A stretch of DNA of 14,926 nucleotides. Source: Phycisphaerales bacterium UBA2421 (lineage in GTDB: Bacteria > Planctomycetota > Phycisphaerae > Tepidisphaerales > Tepidisphaeraceae). Under the pieces are notes generated by a model. That model was not told where the DNA came from. It searched no databases and saw nothing but the letters and a program-made list of their open reading frames with translations. How positions within the stretch are numbered: the first letter of the stretch is position 1; each line of letters begins with the position of its first letter. The position numbers and the translations under genes were made by a program. The stretch covers positions 1 through 14,926 of the forward strand of contig DDRH01000038.1 of the NCBI GenBank assembly GCA_002343075.1. The letters are read 5' to 3'. This document shows positions 1 through 7,111 of the stretch, in pieces.

Positions 1-75
1 TGGGGGGCGACTTTAACCGTGGGGGCAACGGTGCTAGCGGTCTGTGGGCGGGTTGCGGCGGGGGAGTGGGTGTGA
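1..75 (+). CDS. 3' end of an unidentified, probably membrane protein (partial)
   Basis: The first frame is open from the first base to a TGA at 73-75. It encodes about 24 residues, hydrophobic in the middle (LTVGATVLAVCG), which would suit a last membrane helix. The TGA overlaps the ATG of the next gene as TGATG, a typical coupled stop-start arrangement, and this is the main reason for believing the frame is real. The other two forward frames do not give a comparable junction. Too little is present to name a family. Confidence 0.45.
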   Translation, partial: WGATLTVGATVLAVCGRVAAGEWV

Positions 76-1001
76 TGATGCTTTTACGGAGTTTGGTCAT
101 TCTCTTCCTGGCTGTCTTCGTGCCGGCTGCGCGGGCGCAGGGGGTGGAGGATGTTCGGCTGGATGTACAGCGGGGGGATTACCGGGCGGCGCTGCAGAAG
201 ATCTCGCGGCGGTTGCCGGAGGCGCGCGACCGGCCAGAGGTGCGCTATGAATTGCTCATGCTGCGCGGCGAATCGCTGTTGCAGTTGAAGCAGAAACCGT
301 CGGCGATCGACGCATTTCGCTCTGCGCTGGCGGCGGTGGGGCGCGATGGGGATATCAATCAAAAGCTGGCGGCGCGGGCGATGGTGGATTTGCTCACCGC
401 CGGGCCGGGGTGGGTATATAAGTCGGCAGACGGGGAGACGTTTGATCTGATCGCCCCCGAGCCGCGCAAACAGGCGTCGGCGGCAATGCTGGTCGATCGG
501 CTGGCGACACTTCGGCCAAAGGTAACCCGCGCCGCGGAGGCCGATGCCCTCGGTCCGATGGTGGCGCTGATGCCGGAGGTGGAAGGGGCCATGGCGCTGG
601 AATTTGTCGCCACCGGCCATATCGCGCAGGTGACGGAACTGGTTCACAGTCTCGGTGACCGGGCCCGCCTGCTGATCAGTAAAGAAGTGCAGCGGATTGC
701 CAATCGCAGCCTGGAACTGGAAGACCTTTCCAATGACATTTTTGTGCTGGATGATGGGCGCATCCCTGCTCGCAGGGGCCTGCACAGCGATGAACTCGAT
801 GAGCTGCGGCAGATGCTGAAAACGCTCGACACAATCACGCAGACCAGCGAAGAGGGCCGACGGATCAATCGGCGCATCGGCGGGACGGGCGAGGCGTGGG
901 ATGCAATTCTCATACAAGCCAGCGAGGCGGAGTCGCGAATTCGTGGCTTGCTGAGCGTCAACTCGCCCGAGTCGGGCGACAGCGTGCGAAACCGTCGGTG
1001 A
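75..1001 (+). CDS. Exported protein of unknown function with TPR-like helical start
   Basis: This is a 308-residue protein that I cannot assign to a named family. Residues 1-22 look like a Sec signal peptide: an Arg near the start, a Leu/Val/Phe-rich core, and a cleavage site after Ala-Arg-Ala. Residues about 28-80 (GDYRAALQKI, then ESLLQLKQKPSAIDAFRSAL) have the spacing of one or two tetratricopeptide repeats, which usually bind proteins. The rest is charged and mostly helical, ending in a basic tail. A GTG lies in frame at 66, but ATG 75 is preferred: it overlaps the stop of the upstream frame (TGATG) and has a purine-rich GGGGAG just upstream. The protein is probably periplasmic; any partner is likely the truncated upstream membrane protein. 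The real-gene call is strong and the function is unknown. Confidence 0.8.
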   Translation: MMLLRSLVILFLAVFVPAARAQGVEDVRLDVQRGDYRAALQKISRRLPEARDRPEVRYELLMLRGESLLQLKQKPSAIDAFRSALAAVGRDGDINQKLAARAMVDLLTAGPGWVYKSADGETFDLIAPEPRKQASAAMLVDRLATLRPKVTRAAEADALGPMVALMPEVEGAMALEFVATGHIAQVTELVHSLGDRARLLISKEVQRIANRSLELEDLSNDIFVLDDGRIPARRGLHSDELDELRQMLKTLDTITQTSEEGRRINRRIGGTGEAWDAILIQASEAESRIRGLLSVNSPESGDSVRNRR

Positions 1002-1029
1002 ACTTACAGAAAAGGGACGGGCTGACGAT

Positions 1030-1269
1030 ATGAAACATCAGTTTCGCTGCGAGCACTGCGGGCGATTATTGGCCGAGCTGAACGACAACGTGCTGAGTTC
1101 ATACAATTTTCGCGTGATTGATGCGCCAAATGGAGAAGTGAATCTGCTTTCCCGGGTTGAATGCTTCGAGTGCCGCCACGCGACTCCGATCAATCAGATT
1201 TTCTATCATGCCATCCAGAACATTGATCCGAGAGACCGGCCAAAGCGGCCTTCCGACAGACGGCTTTGA
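1030..1269 (+). CDS. Small Com-like zinc-ribbon protein
   Basis: This 79-residue protein has two CxxC pairs, Cys7/Cys10 (RCEHCGRLL) and Cys45/Cys48 (ECFECRH), expected to hold one zinc ion. The layout, an N-terminal CxxC followed by Gly-Arg-Leu-Leu and then a second CxxC near an Arg-His, resembles the Com family of phage Mu, whose founder binds mom mRNA and activates its translation. Family membership is by pattern recognition; binding of nucleic acid is inferred. The spacer between the cysteine pairs is longer than in Mu Com. No mom-like modification gene or phage gene is nearby, so a chromosomal role is more likely. It starts 28 bases after the previous gene and may share its transcript. 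The Shine-Dalgarno site is weak. Confidence 0.75.
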   Translation: MKHQFRCEHCGRLLAELNDNVLSSYNFRVIDAPNGEVNLLSRVECFECRHATPINQIFYHAIQNIDPRDRPKRPSDRRL

Positions 1270-1367
1270 TTCGCCGGCGGTGCAGGAGGGCTGCTGCGGC
1301 CCAACTCGCGCTTGAACGCGGGCGCATCTGCTGCTAGTGTCTAACGTCGTCCGTCAGATCGTGTGCC

Positions 1368-1441
1368 GGCCAGATGCCCGAGTGGACTAAGGGAGCGGAT
1401 TGCAAATCCGTTATTCGTGGGTTCGAATCCCACTCTGGCCT
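1368..1441 (+). tRNA. tRNA-Cys (anticodon GCA)
   Basis: A full cloverleaf can be drawn. The acceptor stem is GGCCAGA (1368-1374) with TCTGGCC (1434-1440). The D arm pairs CCC with GGG around a loop containing GG. The anticodon stem GCGGA/TCCGT closes the loop TTGCAAA, giving anticodon GCA. The variable loop has five bases, and the T arm GTGGG/CCCAC closes TTCGAAT. The discriminator base is T (1441), the known identity base for cysteinyl-tRNA synthetase. CCA is not encoded. The A36-A37-A38 run makes it a likely substrate of MiaA, whose gene is also in this window. Confidence 0.95.
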
Positions 1442-1505
1442 TTCGGGGTTTGAACTTTACGCCGTGCCGTTGCTACGCCTGCGCTGCTCCTGCCGACATG
1501 ATTCC

Positions 1506-2528
1506 ATGACTCGTTTTAGCGCGTTATCTCTCGCGGTGAAACTCGCCGGGTTGGTCGCTCTGCCCATGGCTTCGCTGGCGTGTGGGCAGGTGGTGATGCC
1601 CGGAAACGATCCGGCTGCGGGCGGGGCGGGGCGGTCGTTGCCGGCGGAACGGCGCGATGTAAACTATCGCGGGCTGGATTTGAGCAAGGTAGTTGTGTGG
1701 ACCGAGGCGGCGGGGGGCTATGGTACGGCGCGCGGGTTTCATCCGGTGCTGGCGCGATCGGGGTGGAAGGCGTTTATCAAAGCGGTGGTGCAGCCGGAGG
1801 TAGACTGGCTGCGGATGCGCAGCGTCGAGAATCCACGTGTGTTGATTCACAACCCCTACGGCCTGGAGAGGGATGCATCGGGCAAAACGGGCGAATATCG
1901 TTTCAGCCAGCGCGCGCTCTGCGCCGCCGACCCGCGCACGCGCTACCTTGCCGACGGGCTGGGTGAGGCGATTCGTCCGCTGGTGCAGTCGGGGGTTGAA
2001 GTGATTGTCTATTTCGGCTCGATTCCCAACGATCCGGCGCTGCAACTGCTGCAAACACCCGGCGGGGTGGCGGCGTTTGACCGCATGTGTGACGAACAGA
2101 TCGAAGAAGCGGTGTCGGCGGGGGCATCGATTGCGTTTGATGCGAGCAATGACCTTCCAGCAGAGTCGGCGGAGTGGAAGTTCATCGAGCGAACCGCCGG
2201 CCGCGCCAAGGTGTACCTCGAACCCCGGCCGCACGCATCCCGCGGGCAGATGTTCGGATATCCCATCATTACCCAGGACGCATTCTGGGAGCGGAGCAAC
2301 CCCGAAAAGTATCCCGACAGCAGATGGGGCGCGCGCAACAGCGAGCTCTCGGGGGAGATCATCCGGTTTGTGCAGTTTCCCGACCCGCCTGCACAGGGGA
2401 AGGATGTCGGCTGGAACGACACCCCGGCCAATATCGCAGCGAGGTTGCTCGCCCCGGCGATCCGCATTCAGGCCGATGGCCATACTCCGACATTGACGAC
2501 GACGCACCTGCGGCAGATGGATCGATGA
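1506..2528 (+). CDS. Exported protein of unknown function, possibly a barrel-fold hydrolase
   Basis: The gene encodes 340 residues starting at ATG 1506. The frame stays open further upstream, but that stretch runs through the tRNA gene, so the longer version is rejected. Residues 1-26 form a signal peptide ending ASLACGQ. A lipid-anchored form is possible, but the position three before Cys is Ser, a poor lipobox. The mature part alternates hydrophobic strands with helices, for example VIVYFGSIPNDP (about 166-177), ASIAFDASNDLP (about 207-218) and AKVYLEPRP (about 234-242), a rhythm seen in TIM-barrel glycoside hydrolases. Acidic residues at strand ends (Asp in FDASND, Glu in YLEPRP) could be catalytic. 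I do not recognise a family, and the barrel idea is inference. The gene converges on the hrpA-like gene. Confidence 0.75.
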   Translation: MTRFSALSLAVKLAGLVALPMASLACGQVVMPGNDPAAGGAGRSLPAERRDVNYRGLDLSKVVVWTEAAGGYGTARGFHPVLARSGWKAFIKAVVQPEVDWLRMRSVENPRVLIHNPYGLERDASGKTGEYRFSQRALCAADPRTRYLADGLGEAIRPLVQSGVEVIVYFGSIPNDPALQLLQTPGGVAAFDRMCDEQIEEAVSAGASIAFDASNDLPAESAEWKFIERTAGRAKVYLEPRPHASRGQMFGYPIITQDAFWERSNPEKYPDSRWGARNSELSGEIIRFVQFPDPPAQGKDVGWNDTPANIAARLLAPAIRIQADGHTPTLTTTHLRQMDR

Positions 2529-2573
2529 GCCGACTGGTCCCGCGCGCCGCGCCCGGCCGCAACTTGGATGCCC

Positions 2574-4670
2574 TTACCGAATCGACATCCAGTGCTTTTC
2601 AAGCCGCTGCACCGAGACAGGAACGCTGGTCTTGAGTTCTTGTGCGAAAAGGCTCACGCGCAGCTCTTCGATCATCCAGCGAAACGCAATCACTTCGGCA
2701 TCATCGGCGGCGGTGGGCTTGCGGGCGAGAAGGTCGGTGAGTTGAAGCTGAAACGGGCGGATTTGCTTCATCAGGTCGGAATCCTTTGCCGCCCCCCATG
2801 ACTTGAGCTTGATGATTCGCATCTCTGCCGCCTTGATGAATCGGGCGAGGTGCGGCCGCCACGCGAGAGGAGTGGCGATGGGGAAATCCGGCGGGAAGAG
2901 CTGAGCAAGCTGCCCGCGGACATCGGCGATGGCCGCCGTGTGATGCTCTGGGTGCTTTTGTTCGAGCAACCTGGCCAGCGAATGGTAGGAAGCCAGCGCC
3001 GAGGCGGCATGATCCACGGCGATATTGGCCGCCGGGAGAAGCTTCTTCCATGCGAGAGCGGCGCGGTCGGCGAACTCGGCTTGGGTGCGGACGACGGTCG
3101 GGCTGTCATGAAACAATGCCTCATCGGCGACGGCGAGCAAAATCGCGCTGCGCAATGTCTCGGACGGAGCGAGCGAAGCATAGTGCAGCGCCATGATCGT
3201 CCATCCGCGAAACGAACGGCCCAGTTGCTTGAAATCCCCCGACAACTGCTGCATGAAAAGCCGCCGCATGCCATTACGCATGGCGCGAGCCGCCGATTCT
3301 GGGGAATCAAGCAGGCGCAGATCAACCCGCTGGCCATCTTCAACCAGCGCGGGATAAGCCAGCACGGTAATGCCCGGTTTTCGGATGCTCACCGACTCGG
3401 GCAGGTCGCCGAAATCCCATCGTTTGACGTCCTTGCGCTGCCACGGCGAAGCGGGAAGATCCTTGAACGCGTCCCGCGTCACGCCAGCGAGTTTCTCCTT
3501 TAGTTCGGCCAGATCGCGCGATGAGGCGAGTGTGCGGCGGGACTCATCGATGACGCAGATATTCATCCGAAGAAATGGCGGAAGTTCCGAGACGTCGAAG
3601 CTGCTGCGCGGAATCACCTCGCCGACGATGTTCCCCAGGCGGTCGGCCAGCGTTGCCAGAAAGTCGGCCTCGCCAAAACGCAGGTCACGAATGACCTCAG
3701 CGGCGATGGTGGGGGCAGGGACCAGGCGCGTGCGCGTCGCACGGGGCAGGGTGCGAATGAGCGAGACCACTTTCTCCTGCAGCCACCCGGGCACAAGCCA
3801 GTCGAATGCGCCGGGGCGCAGGTGGGCAAGGGCAGCGAGCGGAACATCAACCGTAACGCCGTCGTGCTCGTGGGTCGGCTCGAACCGATAATGCAGCGAG
3901 AACTTGTTGCCGTCGACAACGGTATGGCTGGGAAATGCAGCCCGGTCGACCGGTGGGACATCGTCGCGCATGAGATCGGTGAGCGACATTTGCAATTGAT
4001 GCCGATGGTGCTGTTCGGCATGGCGAAACCACTTCTCGAAGCCAGGTCCGTCAAACACGTCGGAAGGGAGGCGGGCGTCGTAAAAGCCGAACAACTGCTG
4101 CGCGTCGAGCGAAAGATCGCGCCGCCGGGCGCGGGCCTCCAGCTCGCGCACCTCGGCAGCGAGCGCCTGATTACGCTTGAAAAACGGTGCCGCGGTGCGG
4201 AAGCGACCTTCGATCAGCCCGTTGAGGATAAATACCAGCCGGGCGACCTTCCGCTCGATCGGCCCGTAGTTCACGCTGCGGCGCGGCACGATCACCAAGC
4301 CGAAAAGCGTGACCTTTTCATAAGCGTTAACGTGGTGTGAGTGGTCATTCCAGTGCGGATCGGAATAGGACCGTTTGAGCAGATGCTGGCCGGCTCGCTC
4401 GATCCATTGCGGCTGTACCCGGGCACAGGTGCGCGCGTAGAGTCGCGTGGTTTCCACAAGCTCGGCGGCCATGATCCATTGCGGCTGGTTTTTGAACAGG
4501 CCCGAGCCGGGGTGGATCGAAGTCTTCACATTCCGGGCGGCGGTGAACTCGTGCTTGTCGGTTTTTGTGGCGATGCTCCCGAGCAAGCCGGTCAGCAGGG
4601 CGCGGTGAATGGCGTCGCGCTGGCCGTCGGTGAGCAGGCGGGTGGGAAGTTGGTCAGGGTTGTGCGTCAT
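2574..4670 (-). CDS. hrpA: Orphan C-terminal half of RNA helicase HrpA (OB-fold plus DUF3418), no helicase motor
   Basis: The 698-residue product matches, from memory, the second half of E. coli HrpA (about 1300 residues). The N-terminal region aligns with the OB-fold segment (RALLTGLLG, ARNVKTSIHPGSGLFK, WIMAAELVETTRLYAR, RSYSDPHWN). The rest follows the DUF3418 region (EKVTLFGLVIVPRRSVNYG, DGVTVDVPL, WDFGDLPES, YPALVEDGQRVDLRL, RWMIEELRVSLFAQ near the end). The two RecA-like domains with their P-loop and DEAH box, the winged helix and most of the ratchet domain are absent. The start is ATG 4670, overlapping the cbiX stop as ATGA, so the two are likely translationally coupled. The frame is long and intact, which argues against recent decay. 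HrpA is an RNA helicase acting on stalled ribosomes in E. coli; what the motor-less half does is unknown. It might pair with a helicase half encoded elsewhere. Confidence 0.88.
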   Translation of the reverse strand: MTHNPDQLPTRLLTDGQRDAIHRALLTGLLGSIATKTDKHEFTAARNVKTSIHPGSGLFKNQPQWIMAAELVETTRLYARTCARVQPQWIERAGQHLLKRSYSDPHWNDHSHHVNAYEKVTLFGLVIVPRRSVNYGPIERKVARLVFILNGLIEGRFRTAAPFFKRNQALAAEVRELEARARRRDLSLDAQQLFGFYDARLPSDVFDGPGFEKWFRHAEQHHRHQLQMSLTDLMRDDVPPVDRAAFPSHTVVDGNKFSLHYRFEPTHEHDGVTVDVPLAALAHLRPGAFDWLVPGWLQEKVVSLIRTLPRATRTRLVPAPTIAAEVIRDLRFGEADFLATLADRLGNIVGEVIPRSSFDVSELPPFLRMNICVIDESRRTLASSRDLAELKEKLAGVTRDAFKDLPASPWQRKDVKRWDFGDLPESVSIRKPGITVLAYPALVEDGQRVDLRLLDSPESAARAMRNGMRRLFMQQLSGDFKQLGRSFRGWTIMALHYASLAPSETLRSAILLAVADEALFHDSPTVVRTQAEFADRAALAWKKLLPAANIAVDHAASALASYHSLARLLEQKHPEHHTAAIADVRGQLAQLFPPDFPIATPLAWRPHLARFIKAAEMRIIKLKSWGAAKDSDLMKQIRPFQLQLTDLLARKPTAADDAEVIAFRWMIEELRVSLFAQELKTSVPVSVQRLEKHWMSIR

Positions 4671-5092
4671 GCTGCGCCGCAGCGCGGGGTGCCGTGACAC
4701 TGTTGGCAGTCGAAACTGTTGGCTTGGCAATGATTGGCACGCTTTGCAAGCAGATCAAGAATGAGATCGTCGATTCCCAGCGGCATGGCGACATGATACC
4801 GCGTGTTCGGATGCGACTTCGCAGCTGCGGCGCTCAATTGGGGGATGTCGGTCGTCCAGTGCTTGCCCGGCCCGAGAAAAAAGGGCACGACGATCACACG
4901 AGTTGCCCCGCGGGCTGCGCAGCGGGCGTAGGCGGTGGCGATCGACGGTTCGGCCAGTTCCATATGGGCTGGCTCGACAATCTCAAATGACTCGGCAAAT
5001 CGACGCGCGAATAGATCAGCCACCTCTTCCAGCATGCGATTGCTCTCCTCGCGCCGTGAGCCGTGATCGACAATGATGATGGCGGACTTCAT
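4667..5092 (-). CDS. cbiX: Small CbiX-type sirohydrochlorin chelatase
   Basis: This 141-residue protein has the short form of the CbiX/SirB chelatase family, which inserts Co2+ or Fe2+ into sirohydrochlorin for cobalamin or siroheme. It begins AIIIVDHGSR with the first metal-binding His10, continues with MELAEPSIATAY, and has the second conserved site FFLGPGKHWTTDIP with His78. The short form works as a homodimer. The C-terminal tail carries four cysteines (122, 129, 132, 138) that could bind an Fe-S cluster or metal. Its stop overlaps the start of the hrpA-like gene. It lies 44 bases after the peptidase gene, with a -10-like TACAAT just before its ATG and no clear Shine-Dalgarno site. No other cobalamin or siroheme gene is in the window, so the metal used cannot be told. 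Confidence 0.88.
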   Translation of the reverse strand: MKSAIIIVDHGSRREESNRMLEEVADLFARRFAESFEIVEPAHMELAEPSIATAYARCAARGATRVIVVPFFLGPGKHWTTDIPQLSAAAAKSHPNTRYHVAMPLGIDDLILDLLAKRANHCQANSFDCQQCHGTPRCGAA

Positions 5093-5101
5093 AAGCCCGG
5101 G

Positions 5102-5107
5102 ATTGTA
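5102..5107 (-). promoter_or_regulatory. Candidate -10 box before cbiX
   Basis: TACAAT lies 9 bases before the ATG of cbiX, and 13 of the 15 bases from TACAAT to the ATG are the same as before the peptidase gene. Transcription from it would start almost at the ATG. No good -35 hexamer is seen, since the expected place is GC-rich, so cbiX may also be read from the peptidase promoter. Confidence 0.4.
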
Positions 5108-5136
5108 TGCACCAAGTCCCTGCCGCGCGCTGACGA

Positions 5137-7008
5137 CTAATCCGACTGCCGGGCCCGCAGGGTCGCTTCGAGGTTGATCACTTCCTTGCCTCGGAGCACG
5201 CTCATTGTGAGCTTATCGCCAACCTTGGCTGTTTCGAACACAGGCATCATGTCTTCAAGGCTCATCAGGCGCTTCCCGTTGATCGCCTGAATCACGTCGC
5301 CTCCCTGCAGCCCGGCGGCCTCGGCGGCCGTGCCGGGGACTGTGCCGCTGATCGCGACGCCGTCGGGTGCGTTCTCGTCCTCGGTATAGGAAGGGACGAT
5401 TCCCAGCTGCGGCCTGACTTCCTGCGTCGACGGACTGGTTGTTGTGGTCGGCCGGCGGGGTCCGGCACCGCTGAATTTCTGCTTCGGCATCACCGCGAGC
5501 GACCGAATGATCTCCTCGCTGGCATCGACCACCGTGGCAATGCCCTCAAAATTGATCTTCTCGACGTCATCGGTCGGTCGGTGGTAATCGGAATGCAGGC
5601 CGGTGAAGAGGAACAAAGCCGGGATTTTCTTGGTCATAAACGATGCGTGATCGCTCGAACCAAACGTGGCACCACTCATCGCCACAAACTTGAGTGGCGA
5701 TGCGGCGTCAACTTCGTTCATCATCGATTGAAAACCCGGGGCCGATTCCCGCCCGCCGACAGCCACTTCGTTGTTCGGCTTCAGTCGGCCAACCATATCC
5801 AGATTGTACATGCTGTGAATCTTGTCGAGCGGGACGAGCGGGTTGTTCACAAAATGATCCGACCCGAGCAGTCCGCGCTCTTCGCCGGTGAAGAAAATGA
5901 CCAGCACCGACCGCTGCAGCGGAGTCTTCCGCGCGCCCAGCCGTCGGCAAAGCTCGAGAATGGCAGCGGTGCCCGATGCGTTGTCGTCCGCGCCGTTATG
6001 AATCGATCGCGTCGTCGCGGGGGCCAGTGTGCCTCTCTCGCCGAAGCCGAGGTGATCGTAATGTGCCCCGACTACGATGTATTCATCGGCATTGAAGCCT
6101 CTGCCGGGCAGCATCGCCACGACGTTCTTGACGGGGATCATCTTCTGCGCGATCTCCACCTTTCCGCTCGCCTGCTGGGCGTCGTCGATCTCAGCCGACG
6201 CGGGCTTCAGTTCGCTGTCTATGAGCTGTTGCAAGCTCGCCAGATCTCTCACGCCCCCCGCGGCAAGAAGGCGGTCGGCCACTTCGCGAGTGATTTGCAG
6301 AACAGGGATTTGAGCCGATCCGCGCGCCCGGCGGCGGCCAAACGCGGCCAATTCATCTTCACCATGATGCGCTGGCGGGTTAACGACCAGAAGTGCGGTT
6401 GCGCCGGCCTTTGCGGCGGCCTCGGCTTTGGTTGACAGCGATGCCGCAGACGACCAGTCGTCCTGCTTTCCTGTAAACCTGCTTACACCCTTCTCATCGT
6501 GAGGCTCGTAGCGCATCGCCAGCGCCACCCGGCCGGACAGGTCGATCCCCTCAAAATCGTTGTACGCAGGTTCGGTGCTGCTGGCCGCATAGCCGACGAA
6601 TGTGATCGGTCCCGAGAACGACCCAGCCTTGCCGATGGCCAGCGGGCGGTAATCGGTGTCGAGAACGAGCGTTTCGCCGAACATCTGCAGCGTCGTCGTC
6701 GGGTCGACCGAAGCCTCGCCACGCACACTGAAATGCTGAAAGTAACCATCGGCACCCTTCAGAGGCTGAAATTTCGCGTCTTTCAGCTCCTTGGCCAGAT
6801 AGTCCGCAGCAAGGTCGAGGCCCCTTGTGCCGACGCCACGTCCCTCTAGCGCGTCGGAAGCGAGCAAGGTCACGGTTTTCCGGGTTCTTTCCACGCTGAT
6901 CTGGTGGGGGGACGGCCCCTGGAGAGTTTCCTGACACCCCGACACCGCGGTCAGCAGCCAAACAGAGCCTAGAATTCGACAGAGAGTGTGCAGTTTTTGC
7001 GGGTTCAT
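5137..7008 (-). CDS. M28-family zinc aminopeptidase lipoprotein with PA insert and C-terminal PDZ domain
   Basis: The gene encodes 623 residues from ATG 7008; longer in-frame starts would place residues before a clean signal. The signal ends in the lipobox VSGC (Cys at about 25), so the protein should be lipid-anchored in the envelope. A protease-associated (PA) region occupies about 110-270. The M28 catalytic domain follows with all metal ligands and the catalytic acid visible: GAHYDHLG (about 313-320), GADDNASGT (about 340), TGEERGLLG (Glu-Glu near 375), NLDMVG (Asp near 403) and SDYHRPTDD (His near 475). A proline/threonine-rich linker leads to a PDZ domain (about 535-620, GTAAEAAGLQGGDVIQAING). 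M28 enzymes remove N-terminal amino acids using two zinc ions; the PDZ domain probably binds substrates. The gene has its own promoter and may extend into cbiX. Confidence 0.92.
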   Translation of the reverse strand: MNPQKLHTLCRILGSVWLLTAVSGCQETLQGPSPHQISVERTRKTVTLLASDALEGRGVGTRGLDLAADYLAKELKDAKFQPLKGADGYFQHFSVRGEASVDPTTTLQMFGETLVLDTDYRPLAIGKAGSFSGPITFVGYAASSTEPAYNDFEGIDLSGRVALAMRYEPHDEKGVSRFTGKQDDWSSAASLSTKAEAAAKAGATALLVVNPPAHHGEDELAAFGRRRARGSAQIPVLQITREVADRLLAAGGVRDLASLQQLIDSELKPASAEIDDAQQASGKVEIAQKMIPVKNVVAMLPGRGFNADEYIVVGAHYDHLGFGERGTLAPATTRSIHNGADDNASGTAAILELCRRLGARKTPLQRSVLVIFFTGEERGLLGSDHFVNNPLVPLDKIHSMYNLDMVGRLKPNNEVAVGGRESAPGFQSMMNEVDAASPLKFVAMSGATFGSSDHASFMTKKIPALFLFTGLHSDYHRPTDDVEKINFEGIATVVDASEEIIRSLAVMPKQKFSGAGPRRPTTTTSPSTQEVRPQLGIVPSYTEDENAPDGVAISGTVPGTAAEAAGLQGGDVIQAINGKRLMSLEDMMPVFETAKVGDKLTMSVLRGKEVINLEATLRARQSD

Positions 7009-7017
7009 GAGGCCGGG

Positions 7018-7046
7018 ATTGTAAGTATCAATGGCGCTCGCATCAA
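7018..7046 (-). promoter_or_regulatory. Promoter of the M28 peptidase gene
   Basis: On the minus strand TTGATG (7041-7046) is followed after 17 bases by TACAAT (7018-7023), a good sigma-70-type pair. The ATG lies only 9 bases beyond the -10 box, and there is no Shine-Dalgarno site, so the transcript would be leaderless or have a leader of two or three bases. Confidence 0.55.
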
Positions 7047-7094
7047 ATTGTGCTGCAATGGACAAATTTCGTTTGCTTCGTGGCGTATTTGAAT

Positions 7095-7100
7095 GACAAT
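7095..7100 (+). promoter_or_regulatory. Candidate -10 box before the fructosamine-kinase-like gene
   Basis: GACAAT lies 11 bases before ATG 7112. TTGCTT at 7073-7078 could be the -35 hexamer at 16 bases spacing. The match is moderate. There is no Shine-Dalgarno site, so the leader would be only a few bases. Confidence 0.3.
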
Positions 7101-7111
7101 TGAGCTAACGC

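Noticed and set aside
84..917. A long minus-strand open frame opposite the first exported protein
   Set aside because: It is rich in Arg, His and Pro, has no motif or ribosome site, and lies opposite a gene with a signal peptide and coupled start. It is a GC-driven shadow.
1270..1367. A terminator between the zinc-ribbon gene and the tRNA
   Set aside because: Only a weak 6-bp stem around CTTGAA is seen, with no T run after it.
1374..1505. A longer start for the 1506-2528 gene at ATG 1374
   Set aside because: The first 22 codons run through the tRNA-Cys gene, and the signal peptide begins at 1506.
4671..4730. An extended N-terminus for the hrpA-like gene starting at 4730
   Set aside because: The extra 20 residues lie inside cbiX and do not resemble HrpA; ATG 4670 overlaps the cbiX stop as ATGA.
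5581..6435. A 284-codon plus-strand frame inside the peptidase gene
   Set aside because: The minus strand encodes every M28 catalytic residue in order; the plus frame has no recognisable domain.
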